Assembly (NCBI RefSeq): GCF_000248055.1
Contig: NZ_BAFC01000049.1
Coordinates: 1-46,056 of the forward strand
DNA from: Gordonia sputi NBRC 100414
Lineage (GTDB): Bacteria; Actinomycetota; Actinomycetes; Mycobacteriales; Mycobacteriaceae
Direction of reading: 5' to 3'
DNA length: 46,056 nt
Shown: positions 1-7,440 of the stretch, in pieces
How the letters are laid out: every line of letters begins with the position of its first letter
Numbering within the stretch: position 1 is the first letter of the stretch
Notes under the pieces: model-generated
The model's database searches: none
What the model saw: only the letters and a program-made list of their open reading frames with translations
Told to the model about the DNA's origin: nothing
Made by a program: the position numbers and the translations under genes

Positions 1-531
1 GAAGTCGTGGCTGAATGCGGTGCGGCTCAACGTTTCCATGGTCAGCTTCGTCATGTCACGCGTGACGTCGACGGTGGTGGTGCCTGCGGGGTCGGTCGGT
101 AGTGCGTCCCAGTAGTCGAACAGTTCGCCGGCCGTCTGCAGCATGATCGGGTGATAGGACCGCATGGCCGACTTGGTGAATGCGGGCATCAGAAGGTCAT
201 GTGCGAGTTGCCAATTGGACTCGTCGTTACGCGCCGTGAACAGGCCGTCGCCCGCGTAGTCGCGTAGCGCCTCGATCGCGGGCGGAAGTGCCTTGCAGTA
301 CCGCGATTCGTCGCAGAGTTCCGCGGTGAGTTCGGCCGAGGCGATGAAGACGAACTTCTGGCGGAAGACCTGCATCTCGTAGATCGGGCCGAGGTTGGCG
401 CCGAGCGTCAACATCCTCAGCAACGGATGGCGGGGATCGGCGACGCCGAGGTCGCCGATCAGTGGCTTTCGACGCCCGGGACTCGGAAATCGTTGACCTG
501 ACCAGTCGTTGTCGATGTGCAGCCGCGCCAT
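1..531 (-). CDS. Cytochrome P450, CYP102-like haem domain, N-terminal part (runs off the left edge)
   Basis: Only the first 177 residues lie in the window; the gene continues beyond base 1. The visible part resembles the haem domain of CYP102 fatty-acid hydroxylases (P450 BM3 family): a KPLIGDL segment near residue 22, the DYAGDGLFTA segment at 91-100, and W107 with H111 in the C-helix, which in P450s contact the haem propionates. The Cys-ligand loop and any fused reductase are outside the window, so it cannot be said whether it is self-sufficient. The ATG at 529-531 is the first start in this frame that gives the expected N-terminus. It lies 66 bp downstream of the enoyl-CoA hydratase stop, on the same strand, and a double palindrome fills that gap. 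It could hydroxylate fatty acids or steroid side chains; substrate is not readable from this fragment. Confidence 0.85.
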   Translation of the reverse strand, partial: MARLHIDNDWSGQRFPSPGRRKPLIGDLGVADPRHPLLRMLTLGANLGPIYEMQVFRQKFVFIASAELTAELCDESRYCKALPPAIEALRDYAGDGLFTARNDESNWQLAHDLLMPAFTKSAMRSYHPIMLQTAGELFDYWDALPTDPAGTTTVDVTRDMTKLTMETLSRTAFSHDF

Positions 532-567
532 GCTCCGACCCTGCCGCCTTCCGGTTGGCCTGTCAAC

Positions 568-603
568 GAGTGGTCACTCCGCGGAGTTAGCGAGTGGTCA
601 CTC
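568..603. promoter_or_regulatory. Double palindrome upstream of the P450 gene, candidate repressor operator
   Basis: The 12-mer GAGTGGTCACTC (arms GAGTG/CACTC) occurs at 568-579 and again at 592-603, 24 bp apart. Between and overlapping them lies a perfect palindrome, ACTCCGCGGAGT, at 576-587. The cluster sits 37 to 72 bp before the P450 start and overlaps the last codon and stop of the hydratase gene. Repeated inverted repeats in this position are typical of TetR-type operators in front of fatty-acid P450 genes; that the site is bound by such a repressor is inference. Confidence 0.45.
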
Positions 604-1380
604 GCCGGTGAAGACGGGCTTTTCCTTGTTGGCGAATGCCCGTGGGCCGACTTTGGCGTCTTTGCTCATGAAGACGCGCACCCCGAGGTCGGCGTCGATC
701 TTGAACGCGTCCTCCTCGTGCATTCCCTCGGTGTCGCGGATGGTCTTGAGGATCGCCTGGACGGCGAGCGGGCCGTTGGCGGCGATGACGTCGGCGATGT
801 CGAGGGCCTTATCGAGTGCCGAACCGTCGGGCACGACGTGGCCGATCAAGCCGTACTCCTTGGCTTCGGTTGCGGTGATGTGGCGTCCGGTGAGCAGGAT
901 GTCGGCGGCGATCGTGTACGGGATCTGACGAACGAGCCGGACGGCGCTGCCTCCGAGGGGGAACAGGCCCCATTTGGCTTCGGACACACCGAACTTCGCG
1001 CTCTCGCCCGCGACACGGATGTCGGTGCCCTGCAGTATCTCGGTGCCCCCTGCGATCGCCGGTCCCTCCACGGCTGCGATGAGCGGTTTGGTGAGTCGAC
1101 GACCCTTGAGGAGTGCGGGCATCCGGGTGAGGTCCCACCCGCCGTCGGCGAACTTGTCGCCTGCGGGCTTGGCGTTCATCGACTTGAGGTCGGCGCCCGC
1201 GCAGAAGTATCCGCCCGCGCCGGTCAGGATGGCGACACGAATGTCGGGATCGGCGTCGACCTGATCCCAGGCCTCCTCCATGATCGCCATCATCTCCGTC
1301 GACAACGCGTTGCGCGCTTCGGGGCGATTCATGGTGACGATGAGAACGTGTCCGCGCTTCTCGACGAGGCACTCCGGCAT
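598..1380 (-). CDS. echA19: Enoyl-CoA hydratase, EchA19-like (steroid side-chain beta-oxidation)
   Basis: A 260-residue crotonase-fold protein. The oxyanion-hole segment CAGAD is at residues 60-64, and the two catalytic glutamates expected of a true hydratase are at E114 (GGTE) and E134, with the usual 20-residue spacing. In M. tuberculosis EchA19 (Rv3516) hydrates steroid enoyl-CoA esters during cholesterol side-chain degradation and lies divergent from fadD19, the same arrangement as here. The start is the ATG at 1378-1380, preceded by AAGGAG at good spacing; a longer reading to 1440 would run through the KstR operator. It is divergent from fadD19 with a KstR-type site between them, and is followed on the same strand by the P450. 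Its role is inferred from synteny and similarity; the hydratase activity itself is well supported by the residues. Confidence 0.88.
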   Translation of the reverse strand: MPECLVEKRGHVLIVTMNRPEARNALSTEMMAIMEEAWDQVDADPDIRVAILTGAGGYFCAGADLKSMNAKPAGDKFADGGWDLTRMPALLKGRRLTKPLIAAVEGPAIAGGTEILQGTDIRVAGESAKFGVSEAKWGLFPLGGSAVRLVRQIPYTIAADILLTGRHITATEAKEYGLIGHVVPDGSALDKALDIADVIAANGPLAVQAILKTIRDTEGMHEEDAFKIDADLGVRVFMSKDAKVGPRAFANKEKPVFTGE

Positions 1381-1432
1381 CGGTGCTCCTTGGTGGCTGG
1401 TGATCGGTAGCCGAACAGGCCTTGCCGAAAAC

Positions 1433-1446
1433 AGTAACACGTTCTA
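1433..1446. promoter_or_regulatory. KstR-type operator between echA19 and fadD19
   Basis: The 14-mer AGTAACACGTTCTA matches the KstR consensus TnnAACnnGTTnnA at all positions but the first. It lies 52 bp upstream of the echA19 start and 11 bp upstream of the fadD19 ATG, so one bound repressor could block both divergent genes. The right half-site (GTTCTA) is identical to that of the three perfect sites elsewhere in the window. Confidence 0.8.
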
Positions 1447-1457
1447 ATTTTGTCGTC

Positions 1458-3104
1458 ATGGCCTTCCATATCGCCGACCTGATCGAGCACGCCGTCGACC
1501 TGATGCCCGACCGGACCGCACTGGAAACAGACGGTCGGTCGATGACATATGCCGAGCTGGAGCGAGAGGCAAACGCGCTCGCGCACGAACTGATCACACT
1601 CGGCGTCCGGCCGACAGAATCGGTGGGCCTGTACAGCAGGAATACACTGGAATGTGTCGTCGCGATGCTGGCGATCTTCAAGGTCCGTGCGGTGATGGTG
1701 AACGTCAACTACCGGTACGTCGCGGCCGAACTCGAGCACATCGTCACCGACTCCGACATGAAGGTGTTGATCTACGAGCGCCAGTACGGTGACCGCGTGC
1801 GGAACGTGTTACCGAATGCACCGGAACTGGCGCACGTGATCGTCATCGAAGACGGCAGCGTCGAACCTGCCCCCGATGGCGCGATTCCCTACACGGATGC
1901 CATCGCGAGGGGGAGCGTCGACCGTGACTTCGAGCCGCGGAGCGACGACGACCTGTACATGCTCTACACCGGCGGCACGACGGGATTCCCGAAGGGCGTC
2001 GTCTGGCGCCAGGAGGACATCTGGCGGGTTCTGGGCGGGGGCATCAGCTTCTACACCGGGGAGCGCGTGTCCGACGAGTGGCAGCAGGCTCGTGACGGTG
2101 CGGCAGGTGGCCAACTGGTGCGCTTTCCGATCCCGCCATTCATCCACGGCGGGTCGCAGTGGGCTGTGTTCCAGGAACTCTTCGTCGGCGGCAAGGCCGT
2201 GATCTACCCGGAGTTCGGCGCGCACCGCACCTGGCAGATCATCGAGCGGCACAAGGTCAACGTCGTGATGATCACCGGAGATGCGATGGCGCGTCCGATG
2301 GTCGACGCATTGCAGGCCGGACATCCCGACGGGCGTACGTATGACACCAGTTCCGTTGTCTCACTGGCATCGTCGGCTGCGCTCTTCTCTGCGAGTGTCA
2401 AGGACGAGTACCTCGATCTGCTGCCGAACCTTCTCGTGATCGACGCGATCGGGTCGTCGGAAACGGGTTTCAGCGGAATGTCGGCGGCGCAGAAGGGTCA
2501 GTCGCACACGGGTGCTCCTCGGGTGACCGCGGACAAGGCTGCCGTGGTGCTGCGTGAGGACGGAACGCCCGTCGAGCCCGGCTCGGGCGAGGTGGGAATC
2601 CTGGCGCGTTCCGGCAATATTCCGTTGCGCTACTACAACGATCTGGCAAAGACCGAACGAACCTTCAAGGAGTTCAACGGGATTCGCTACTCGATCCCCG
2701 GTGATCTGGCGACCGTCGAATCCGACGGGTCGATCACGATGATGGGGCGTGGATCGCAGTCGATCAACACCGGTGGCGAGAAGGTGTTTCCCGAAGAGGT
2801 CGAAGCGGCACTCAAGGCGCATCCGGATGTGTTCGACACGGTCGTCGTCGGCGTTCCCGACGAACGGTACGGCGAGCGTGTCGCGGCAGTCATCGCTACG
2901 CGTGACGACGCCAGACCCACCCTGGATGACCTGAACAGGGTTGTGCGCGAACAGGTTGCGGGATACAAGTGTCCGCGCAGCGTGTGGTACGTCGACGAGA
3001 TCAAACGGTCTCCGGCGGGTAAACCGAACTATCGATGGGGTAGGGAAATCACCGAGTCGCGACCGGCCGACGCGTCGGCACAGGCCGTCAGTGGAAGGGC
3101 GTAA
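1458..3104 (+). CDS. fadD19: Steroid-side-chain acyl-CoA synthetase FadD19-like
   Basis: A 548-residue ANL-superfamily adenylating enzyme that would activate a steroid carboxylate (C24/C27 side chain) to its CoA thioester. The phosphate-binding P-loop YTGGTTGFPKG is at residues 170-180, the GSSETGFSG segment precedes the adenine pocket, and the catalytic C-terminal lysine is K522 in SPAGK. Length matches FadD19 of M. tuberculosis (Rv3515c). The chosen start is the ATG at 1458-1460 (MAFHIADLIE); a frame open from 1422 would place the KstR operator inside the gene. It is divergent from echA19, as in mycobacteria, and its stop is only 4 bp from the next gene, so the two are probably co-transcribed. 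Confidence 0.9.
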   Translation: MAFHIADLIEHAVDLMPDRTALETDGRSMTYAELEREANALAHELITLGVRPTESVGLYSRNTLECVVAMLAIFKVRAVMVNVNYRYVAAELEHIVTDSDMKVLIYERQYGDRVRNVLPNAPELAHVIVIEDGSVEPAPDGAIPYTDAIARGSVDRDFEPRSDDDLYMLYTGGTTGFPKGVVWRQEDIWRVLGGGISFYTGERVSDEWQQARDGAAGGQLVRFPIPPFIHGGSQWAVFQELFVGGKAVIYPEFGAHRTWQIIERHKVNVVMITGDAMARPMVDALQAGHPDGRTYDTSSVVSLASSAALFSASVKDEYLDLLPNLLVIDAIGSSETGFSGMSAAQKGQSHTGAPRVTADKAAVVLREDGTPVEPGSGEVGILARSGNIPLRYYNDLAKTERTFKEFNGIRYSIPGDLATVESDGSITMMGRGSQSINTGGEKVFPEEVEAALKAHPDVFDTVVVGVPDERYGERVAAVIATRDDARPTLDDLNRVVREQVAGYKCPRSVWYVDEIKRSPAGKPNYRWGREITESRPADASAQAVSGRA

Positions 3105-3108
3105 AGAA

Positions 3109-4254
3109 ATGGGCGAGAGAGTGATTCGCACGGAGCTGACCGAGAGGTTCGGTATCGACTATCCGATCTTCGGCTTCACGCCGAGTCAGGAGGTCGCGGC
3201 CGCGATCAGCCGGGCAGGCGGAATGGGTGTCCTCGGGTGCGTACGGTTCAACGACGCGTCGGAGCTCGATGACGTGCTCGAGTGGATGCACGAGAACACC
3301 GACGGTAAGCCGTTCGGCGTCGACGTCGTGATGCCTGCCAAGATCCCCACGGAGGGAAGTAAAGTCGACCTGGAGTCGATGATTCCGCCCGAGCACCGGG
3401 CATTCGTCGAACGTACCCTCGACGATCTCGGGGTGCCGCCGCTGCCCGACGGCAACCGGGTGGATGCCGGAGTGCTCGGCTGGCTGCACTCAGTGGCGCG
3501 CTCGCACGTCGACGTTGCGATGGCGCACGCCCGCAAGTACGGACAGATCAAGCTGATCGCGAACGCGCTGGGCTCACCGCCGCCGGACGTGATCGGCGTC
3601 GCGCACGAGAATGGTGTGCAGGTCGCAGCGCTTGCGGGCGCGAAAGATCATGCGCTGCATCATGTCGAAGCGGGCGTCGACATCGTGATCGCACAGGGTT
3701 ACGAGGGTGGCGGGCACACCGGTGAGGTGACGTCGATGGTGCTCTGGCCTGAACTCGTCGACGCCGTCGGCGATCGCGCACCCGTGCTGGCAGCGGGCGG
3801 AGTCGGCAGCGGTCGGCAGATGGCGGCGGCGATAGCTCTTGGCGCACAGGGTGTGTGGATGGGCACGTACTGGCTGACCGCGGCCGAGTACCGACTCGGC
3901 GCCACCGGCGACGGGCCGTCGACGGTGCAAAAGGCGCTGCTCGCGGCGTCGTCGAGGGACACGGTGCGTCGTCGGATCTACTCGGGCAAGCCCGCCCGAC
4001 TGTTGAAGACGAAGTGGACCGACGCCTGGGATGCTCCCGGCGCTCCGGAGCCGCTACCGATGCCGCTGCAGAATCTGCTCGTGGGGGAGGCGCACGCGCG
4101 GATCTCGCAGGCCGACGACGCAGGCGTCGTCGCCATGCCCGCGGGCCAGATCGTCGGCCGGCTGAACTCGATCACCCCCGTCGCCGCACTGATCGCCGAC
4201 CTGGTCAGCGAGTACCAGGAGTCCGCCGCACGGCTCGGGAAGACGCTGGAGTAG
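3109..4254 (+). CDS. FMN-dependent nitronate monooxygenase / 2-nitropropane dioxygenase family oxidoreductase
   Basis: A 381-residue TIM-barrel flavoprotein. Recognisable landmarks are FGFTPSQEVAAAISRAGGMG near the N-terminus, the GYEGGGHTGEV segment with the conserved histidine around residue 205, and the phosphate-binding AAGGVGSGRQMAAA stretch near residue 230. The start is the ATG at 3109-3111, four bases after the fadD19 stop. Family members include nitronate monooxygenases and the cholesterol-ring reductase IpdC; the co-transcription with fadD19 points to a steroid or acyl-CoA reduction here, but the sequence does not fix the substrate. It is the last gene before a repeat-rich gap. Confidence 0.8.
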   Translation: MGERVIRTELTERFGIDYPIFGFTPSQEVAAAISRAGGMGVLGCVRFNDASELDDVLEWMHENTDGKPFGVDVVMPAKIPTEGSKVDLESMIPPEHRAFVERTLDDLGVPPLPDGNRVDAGVLGWLHSVARSHVDVAMAHARKYGQIKLIANALGSPPPDVIGVAHENGVQVAALAGAKDHALHHVEAGVDIVIAQGYEGGGHTGEVTSMVLWPELVDAVGDRAPVLAAGGVGSGRQMAAAIALGAQGVWMGTYWLTAAEYRLGATGDGPSTVQKALLAASSRDTVRRRIYSGKPARLLKTKWTDAWDAPGAPEPLPMPLQNLLVGEAHARISQADDAGVVAMPAGQIVGRLNSITPVAALIADLVSEYQESAARLGKTLE

Positions 4255-4318
4255 GGGGCTGGCGCGGCGTGTTGCTGGCGGTCGGGGGTGCGGGGGCCGT
4301 CGGGGTGCGGGCAGGAAG

Positions 4319-4410
4319 TAGGGGAAGGGTTCTTTCCGTGGGGTTTTGAGGTTTCCCCGTGTTGTTTGGCGGGGAAGGGTGTGGGAGTGGGGGAAGGATT
4401 GTTTCCCCTA
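4319..4410. repeat. 92-bp hairpin element, copy 1
   Basis: Bounded by inverted ends TAGGGGAA (4319-4326) and TTCCCCTA (4403-4410). Inside are two stem-loops: TTCCCCG/CGGGGAA at 4353-4359 and 4370-4376, and GGGGAA/TTCCCC at 4390-4395 and 4403-4408 with loop GGATTGT. Copy 2 lies exactly 178 bp downstream and matches it at 85 of 92 positions by my hand count; similarity extends a few bases to each side. It could be a REP/MITE-like element or a bidirectional terminator between convergent genes. Confidence 0.75.
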
Positions 4411-4496
4411 GTTTCTGCGCGGGCGGGACGTCGAATCGCGGTTTTGTTGGCTGGGTCGGGATTGGGCGGGCGCGGGGCTGGTGGCCGGGCAGGAAG

Positions 4497-4588
4497 TAGG
4501 GGAAGACTTCTTTCCTCGGGTTTTTGAGGTTTCCCCGCGATGTTTGGCGGGGAAGGGTGTGGGAGTGGGGGAAGGATTGTTTCCCCTA
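4497..4588. repeat. 92-bp hairpin element, copy 2
   Basis: Same length and architecture as copy 1: ends TAGGGGAA (4497-4504) and TTCCCCTA (4581-4588), the same two stem-loops, and the same GGATTGT loop in the right hairpin. The seven differences from copy 1 fall in the left half; two of them lie in the loop of the first hairpin and none breaks either internal stem. Confidence 0.75.
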
Positions 4589-4622
4589 GTTTGTGCCGCG
4601 GACGGACACTCGACGTCGCTGG

Positions 4623-5615
4623 TCACTCGACGACGCCGCTGCGCTGCAACGCATCGTAGATTCGTCCGACGAGGCGTCGAGGGGCGGCGAGGTCGTTCCA
4701 GTTCCAGCGCACGACGGCGATGTCGCGGGCTCGGATGGCGTCCTCGCGCAGCTTCTCGTCGTAGATCACGTCTTCGGGAAGGGCACCGCCGCTGGCCGCG
4801 GACTGGCGGTGGTACTTGGTCCGACCGTCGAACTCGCCGACGACGCGCAGTCGGCCCGTCGCATCACGCCAGCCGAAGTCGCAGCGGTACGTGGTGCCGT
4901 CGGGGAGTGTGATGACGACCTGCAGTTCGGGGTTCGGGAGGAGTTCGGCGTCGCAGAGAACGCAGCGGCTGATCGTTTCGCCGATCGATTCCGACTGGTC
5001 GGTGGCGAGGATCAGTGCAGTTCGGAGAACGTTGATTCCGTGGCAGGGGCCGAGCGCGTCGACGATGGGCTGAAGGTCGACGGGTTGCTCGCGTATGCGC
5101 CCTTGGTAGAGCCCGCTGTCGAGGGCGCACACAGCTTGCCGGAAGGTACCGAGACGTGCGACGTCGCAGACGGTTCGCCCGATCGACGTGACCTGGAATC
5201 CGTCGACGGTCACCAGATGGTGGTCGGGGATCGGTGCCTGGTGGATGACGAGTCCCGGCGACGTGCGCCCGGAGCGCTCTGAAACGAAATGCACGACTGA
5301 GTGGTCGGGGTCGAGGAGCGGCACGTCGAGCATGGCCGCCGCGGACTGATGGCTGAGGAATCGGCGGGAGGTGCCGCTGCGTGCCGCGGCCACGACCGTG
5401 TCGCGGTATCTGGTCTCGGTGCGTTCGTGGTCTTCGAGGTCGGCGTACGCGGAAGACGACACGTACGAGCCGTGGCGCAATCGGTCGATCTGTCGCTCTT
5501 TGAGCGCACGTCGGATGTCGCGGTCGGTGCCGCCCTCGCCGATTACGCTGCGTCGGTAGATTATTCGGCTGGCGGAGGTGGACCCTTCGGGGTCGGATAC
5601 GGGGAATGTGGTCAC
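4623..5615 (-). CDS. AbiEi-antitoxin-like wHTH protein with a DUF559/Vsr-like C-terminal domain
   Basis: About 330 residues. The N-terminal part reads like the winged-helix of AbiEi-type antitoxin proteins (TDRDIRRAL, then LRHGSYV). The C-terminal part has the endonuclease-fold pattern seen in DUF559 proteins: EFDGRTKYH, then YDEKLREDAIRARDIAVVRW. Such proteins are common, usually orphan, in actinobacteria and their function is mostly unknown. The start is uncertain: the frame stays open to 5846, but that extension would translate repeat copy 3, so the GTG at 5613-5615 is preferred although its ribosome binding site is weak. The gene is flanked on both sides by the hairpin elements and has no partner toxin. 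It has no obvious link to the steroid genes around it, suggesting an insertion. Confidence 0.65.
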   Translation of the reverse strand: MTTFPVSDPEGSTSASRIIYRRSVIGEGGTDRDIRRALKERQIDRLRHGSYVSSSAYADLEDHERTETRYRDTVVAAARSGTSRRFLSHQSAAAMLDVPLLDPDHSVVHFVSERSGRTSPGLVIHQAPIPDHHLVTVDGFQVTSIGRTVCDVARLGTFRQAVCALDSGLYQGRIREQPVDLQPIVDALGPCHGINVLRTALILATDQSESIGETISRCVLCDAELLPNPELQVVITLPDGTTYRCDFGWRDATGRLRVVGEFDGRTKYHRQSAASGGALPEDVIYDEKLREDAIRARDIAVVRWNWNDLAAPRRLVGRIYDALQRSGVVE

Positions 5616-5930
5616 GGACTGATCGTGGCTGAAAGTCGCGGAAGGGAGTCGTCGACGACGGCGGTCTGTGGATAAGTAGGTCAGTTTCGCGGCGTTGTGG
5701 ACAAGTCGTCGTGCCGATGATGGTTGGGGTGCAGGGCGCGGGAGCCCGGCGTATAGGGCCGGGGGCACGGGGCGCGATCTTTCCTCGGGTTTCTGGGGTT
5801 TCCGCGCGAAGTTTGGCGGGGAGAGGTCGGAGACTGGGGGAAACAATCCTTCCCCTAGTTTCTGCGCGGCGGGCAGGGACGACGGTCGGGCGGTGCAGGC
5901 CGGGCGAAGCGGCGGTGGCGGGGTTGGCGG
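5616..5930. other. Gap with a diverged hairpin element
   Basis: The 315 bp between the AbiEi-like gene and the end of fadD17 contain repeat copy 3 (5754-5857) and G-rich flanks. I see no separate gene. Confidence 0.6.
5754..5857. repeat. Diverged hairpin element, copy 3, with flipped loop
   Basis: Related to copies 1 and 2 over CTTTCCTCGGGTTT, the GTTTGGCGGGGA block and the right end TTCCCCTA (5850-5857) followed by GTTTCTGCGCG. The left end is degraded (TAGGGCCG at 5754). The right hairpin keeps the GGGGAA/TTCCCC-type stem but its loop reads ACAATCC, the exact reverse complement of GGATTGT in copies 1 and 2. The left boundary is approximate. Confidence 0.6.
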
Positions 5931-7427
5931 TCAGGCGTACGTGCGGCCGTGGCGCGTCCAGGTCGCGGGTGAATCAGCTTCGCGCAGAGTGCGTTTGAGT
6001 GTCTTGAAGGTCGCGGTCTCGGGTAGTTCGTCGACGATGCGCACGCGGTGGGGCCATTGCTTGGGGCTGAGGTCGCTCTGGGCGGCGAGGAAGTCGGCGA
6101 ACTCTGATGGCGCGAGTGTTGGGGCGACCAGAACTGCCTCGATCTCGTCGCCGATCTCGACGGGCACCCCGTACACGGCGGCCTGTTGGATATGGCTGTT
6201 GCGCAGTAGGATTCGCTCGATCGGTCCGGCGCCGAGGTTCTCGCCGTCGACGCGCATCCACTCGCCGAGGCGTCCGGCGAAGTGAATGTAGCCGGAGTCG
6301 TCGACCCAGCCGAGGTCGCCGGTGTGATAAACCCCGCCGCGCATGCGTTCTGCAGTCGCGGCGTCGTCGCAGTAATAGCCGCTGAAAAGTCCTGGGCCGG
6401 AGGTATTCACGATCTCGCCGATCTCGCCCGGAGGTGTGGGATCGCCGGTTTCCGGGTCGACGATGGCTGTCGGTGAGCGCAATGGTCCGAGGGCGTCGTC
6501 GGGAGTGTCGGGAGTGCGGGTGATGGCGACACCTCCCTCGGTGGAACCGAAGCCGTCGATGACGCTGCAGCCGAATCGGGCGGCGAAGCGTCGTCGATCG
6601 CGTTCCGACGCCTCGTTGCCGTACACGATCCGCAGCGGGTTCTCGGCGTCGTCGGGGTTCTCGCGCGTCGCCAGGATGTAGTTGAGTGGCTTGCCGACGT
6701 AGTTGGCGTAGGTGATGCCGTAGCGGCGAACGTCGGGTAGGAAGGCGCTCGCAGGGAACCTGCGCCGCAACGTGATCGACGCTGCACCTGCCACCGCGAC
6801 CGACCAGCCGGCGATGGTGGCGTTGGAGTGGAACATCGGCATCGAGAGGTAGATGTTGTCGGTGGGGCCGATGTCGAAGCGTTCGGCGAGCATCGTGCCG
6901 CTTGCGGCGAACGTGCGATGGGTGCAGCGGACCGCCTTCGGTTCGCCGGTGGTGCCGGACGTGAAGATCAGCATCAGCAGATCGTCGTCGGCGGAAGCGG
7001 GGAACTTGACGGGTGTATCGACTTGGGGTGCAAGTAGTTTCGGCCACTCGTTGGAGTCGACGTCGATAGTTCGCGCGCCGACGTCGACGTCGGCGAGGAG
7101 GTGCCGGGTGTCGGAGCAGGTGAGGACCAGATCGCAGTCGGCGGTGGCGATATCGGCGGCGAGGGCGGCGCCACGTCGGGTGGTGTTGAGGCCGACGACG
7201 ACGAACTCGCCGAGCGCCGCCGCAGCGATCAGATAGCTGAACTCGGCGACGTTGCTCATCAGCACGCCGACGTGGGGCGGTCGGCCGTCGGTCAACAGGT
7301 CGGTGACAGCGGCTGCGCGTTGCGCGGAGCGTCGCAGATGCTCACTCCACGTAACGAATTCGTCGTCGACGTAAAGTCCGCGGTCGGTGACGTCGGCCAG
7401 CTTCGACAGGAGATCGGTGACGGTCAC
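5931..7427 (-). CDS. fadD17: Acyl-CoA synthetase FadD17-like (long steroid side chain)
   Basis: A 498-residue ANL adenylating enzyme. Motifs seen are the P-loop FTSGTTGEPKA, then FHSNATIAGW, GFGSTEGGVA, the hinge segment DLGWVDDSGYIHFAGR, and a C-terminal lysine in TFKTLKR. It aligns along its whole length with my memory of M. tuberculosis FadD17 (Rv3506, about 500 residues), which activates the C27 side chain of cholesterol metabolites. The start chosen is the GTG at 7425-7427 (VTVTDLL), 13 bp after the fadE27 stop; the frame is open to 7514, which would overlap fadE27. It is third in the operon fadE26-fadE27-fadD17, the same order as Rv3504-Rv3506. Confidence 0.87.
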   Translation of the reverse strand: MTVTDLLSKLADVTDRGLYVDDEFVTWSEHLRRSAQRAAAVTDLLTDGRPPHVGVLMSNVAEFSYLIAAAALGEFVVVGLNTTRRGAALAADIATADCDLVLTCSDTRHLLADVDVGARTIDVDSNEWPKLLAPQVDTPVKFPASADDDLLMLIFTSGTTGEPKAVRCTHRTFAASGTMLAERFDIGPTDNIYLSMPMFHSNATIAGWSVAVAGAASITLRRRFPASAFLPDVRRYGITYANYVGKPLNYILATRENPDDAENPLRIVYGNEASERDRRRFAARFGCSVIDGFGSTEGGVAITRTPDTPDDALGPLRSPTAIVDPETGDPTPPGEIGEIVNTSGPGLFSGYYCDDAATAERMRGGVYHTGDLGWVDDSGYIHFAGRLGEWMRVDGENLGAGPIERILLRNSHIQQAAVYGVPVEIGDEIEAVLVAPTLAPSEFADFLAAQSDLSPKQWPHRVRIVDELPETATFKTLKRTLREADSPATWTRHGRTYA

Positions 7428-7440
7428 GACGGTATATTCG

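Larger units (their letters stand above)
4255..4622. other. Gene-free, G-rich convergent gap carrying two copies of a repeat element
   Basis: The 368 bp between the convergent ends of the flavin oxidoreductase and the AbiEi-like gene hold no credible gene. They contain two near-identical 92-bp hairpin elements (listed separately) joined by strongly G-rich sequence. Confidence 0.8.

Noticed and set aside
4255..4600. A structured RNA gene in the G-rich gap
   Set aside because: The duplicated hairpin element explains the structure; there is no tRNA, rRNA or known ncRNA signature.
5616..5846. N-terminal extension of the AbiEi-like protein
   Set aside because: The extension would translate hairpin element copy 3 and gives no recognisable domain; a start near 5615 fits the family better.
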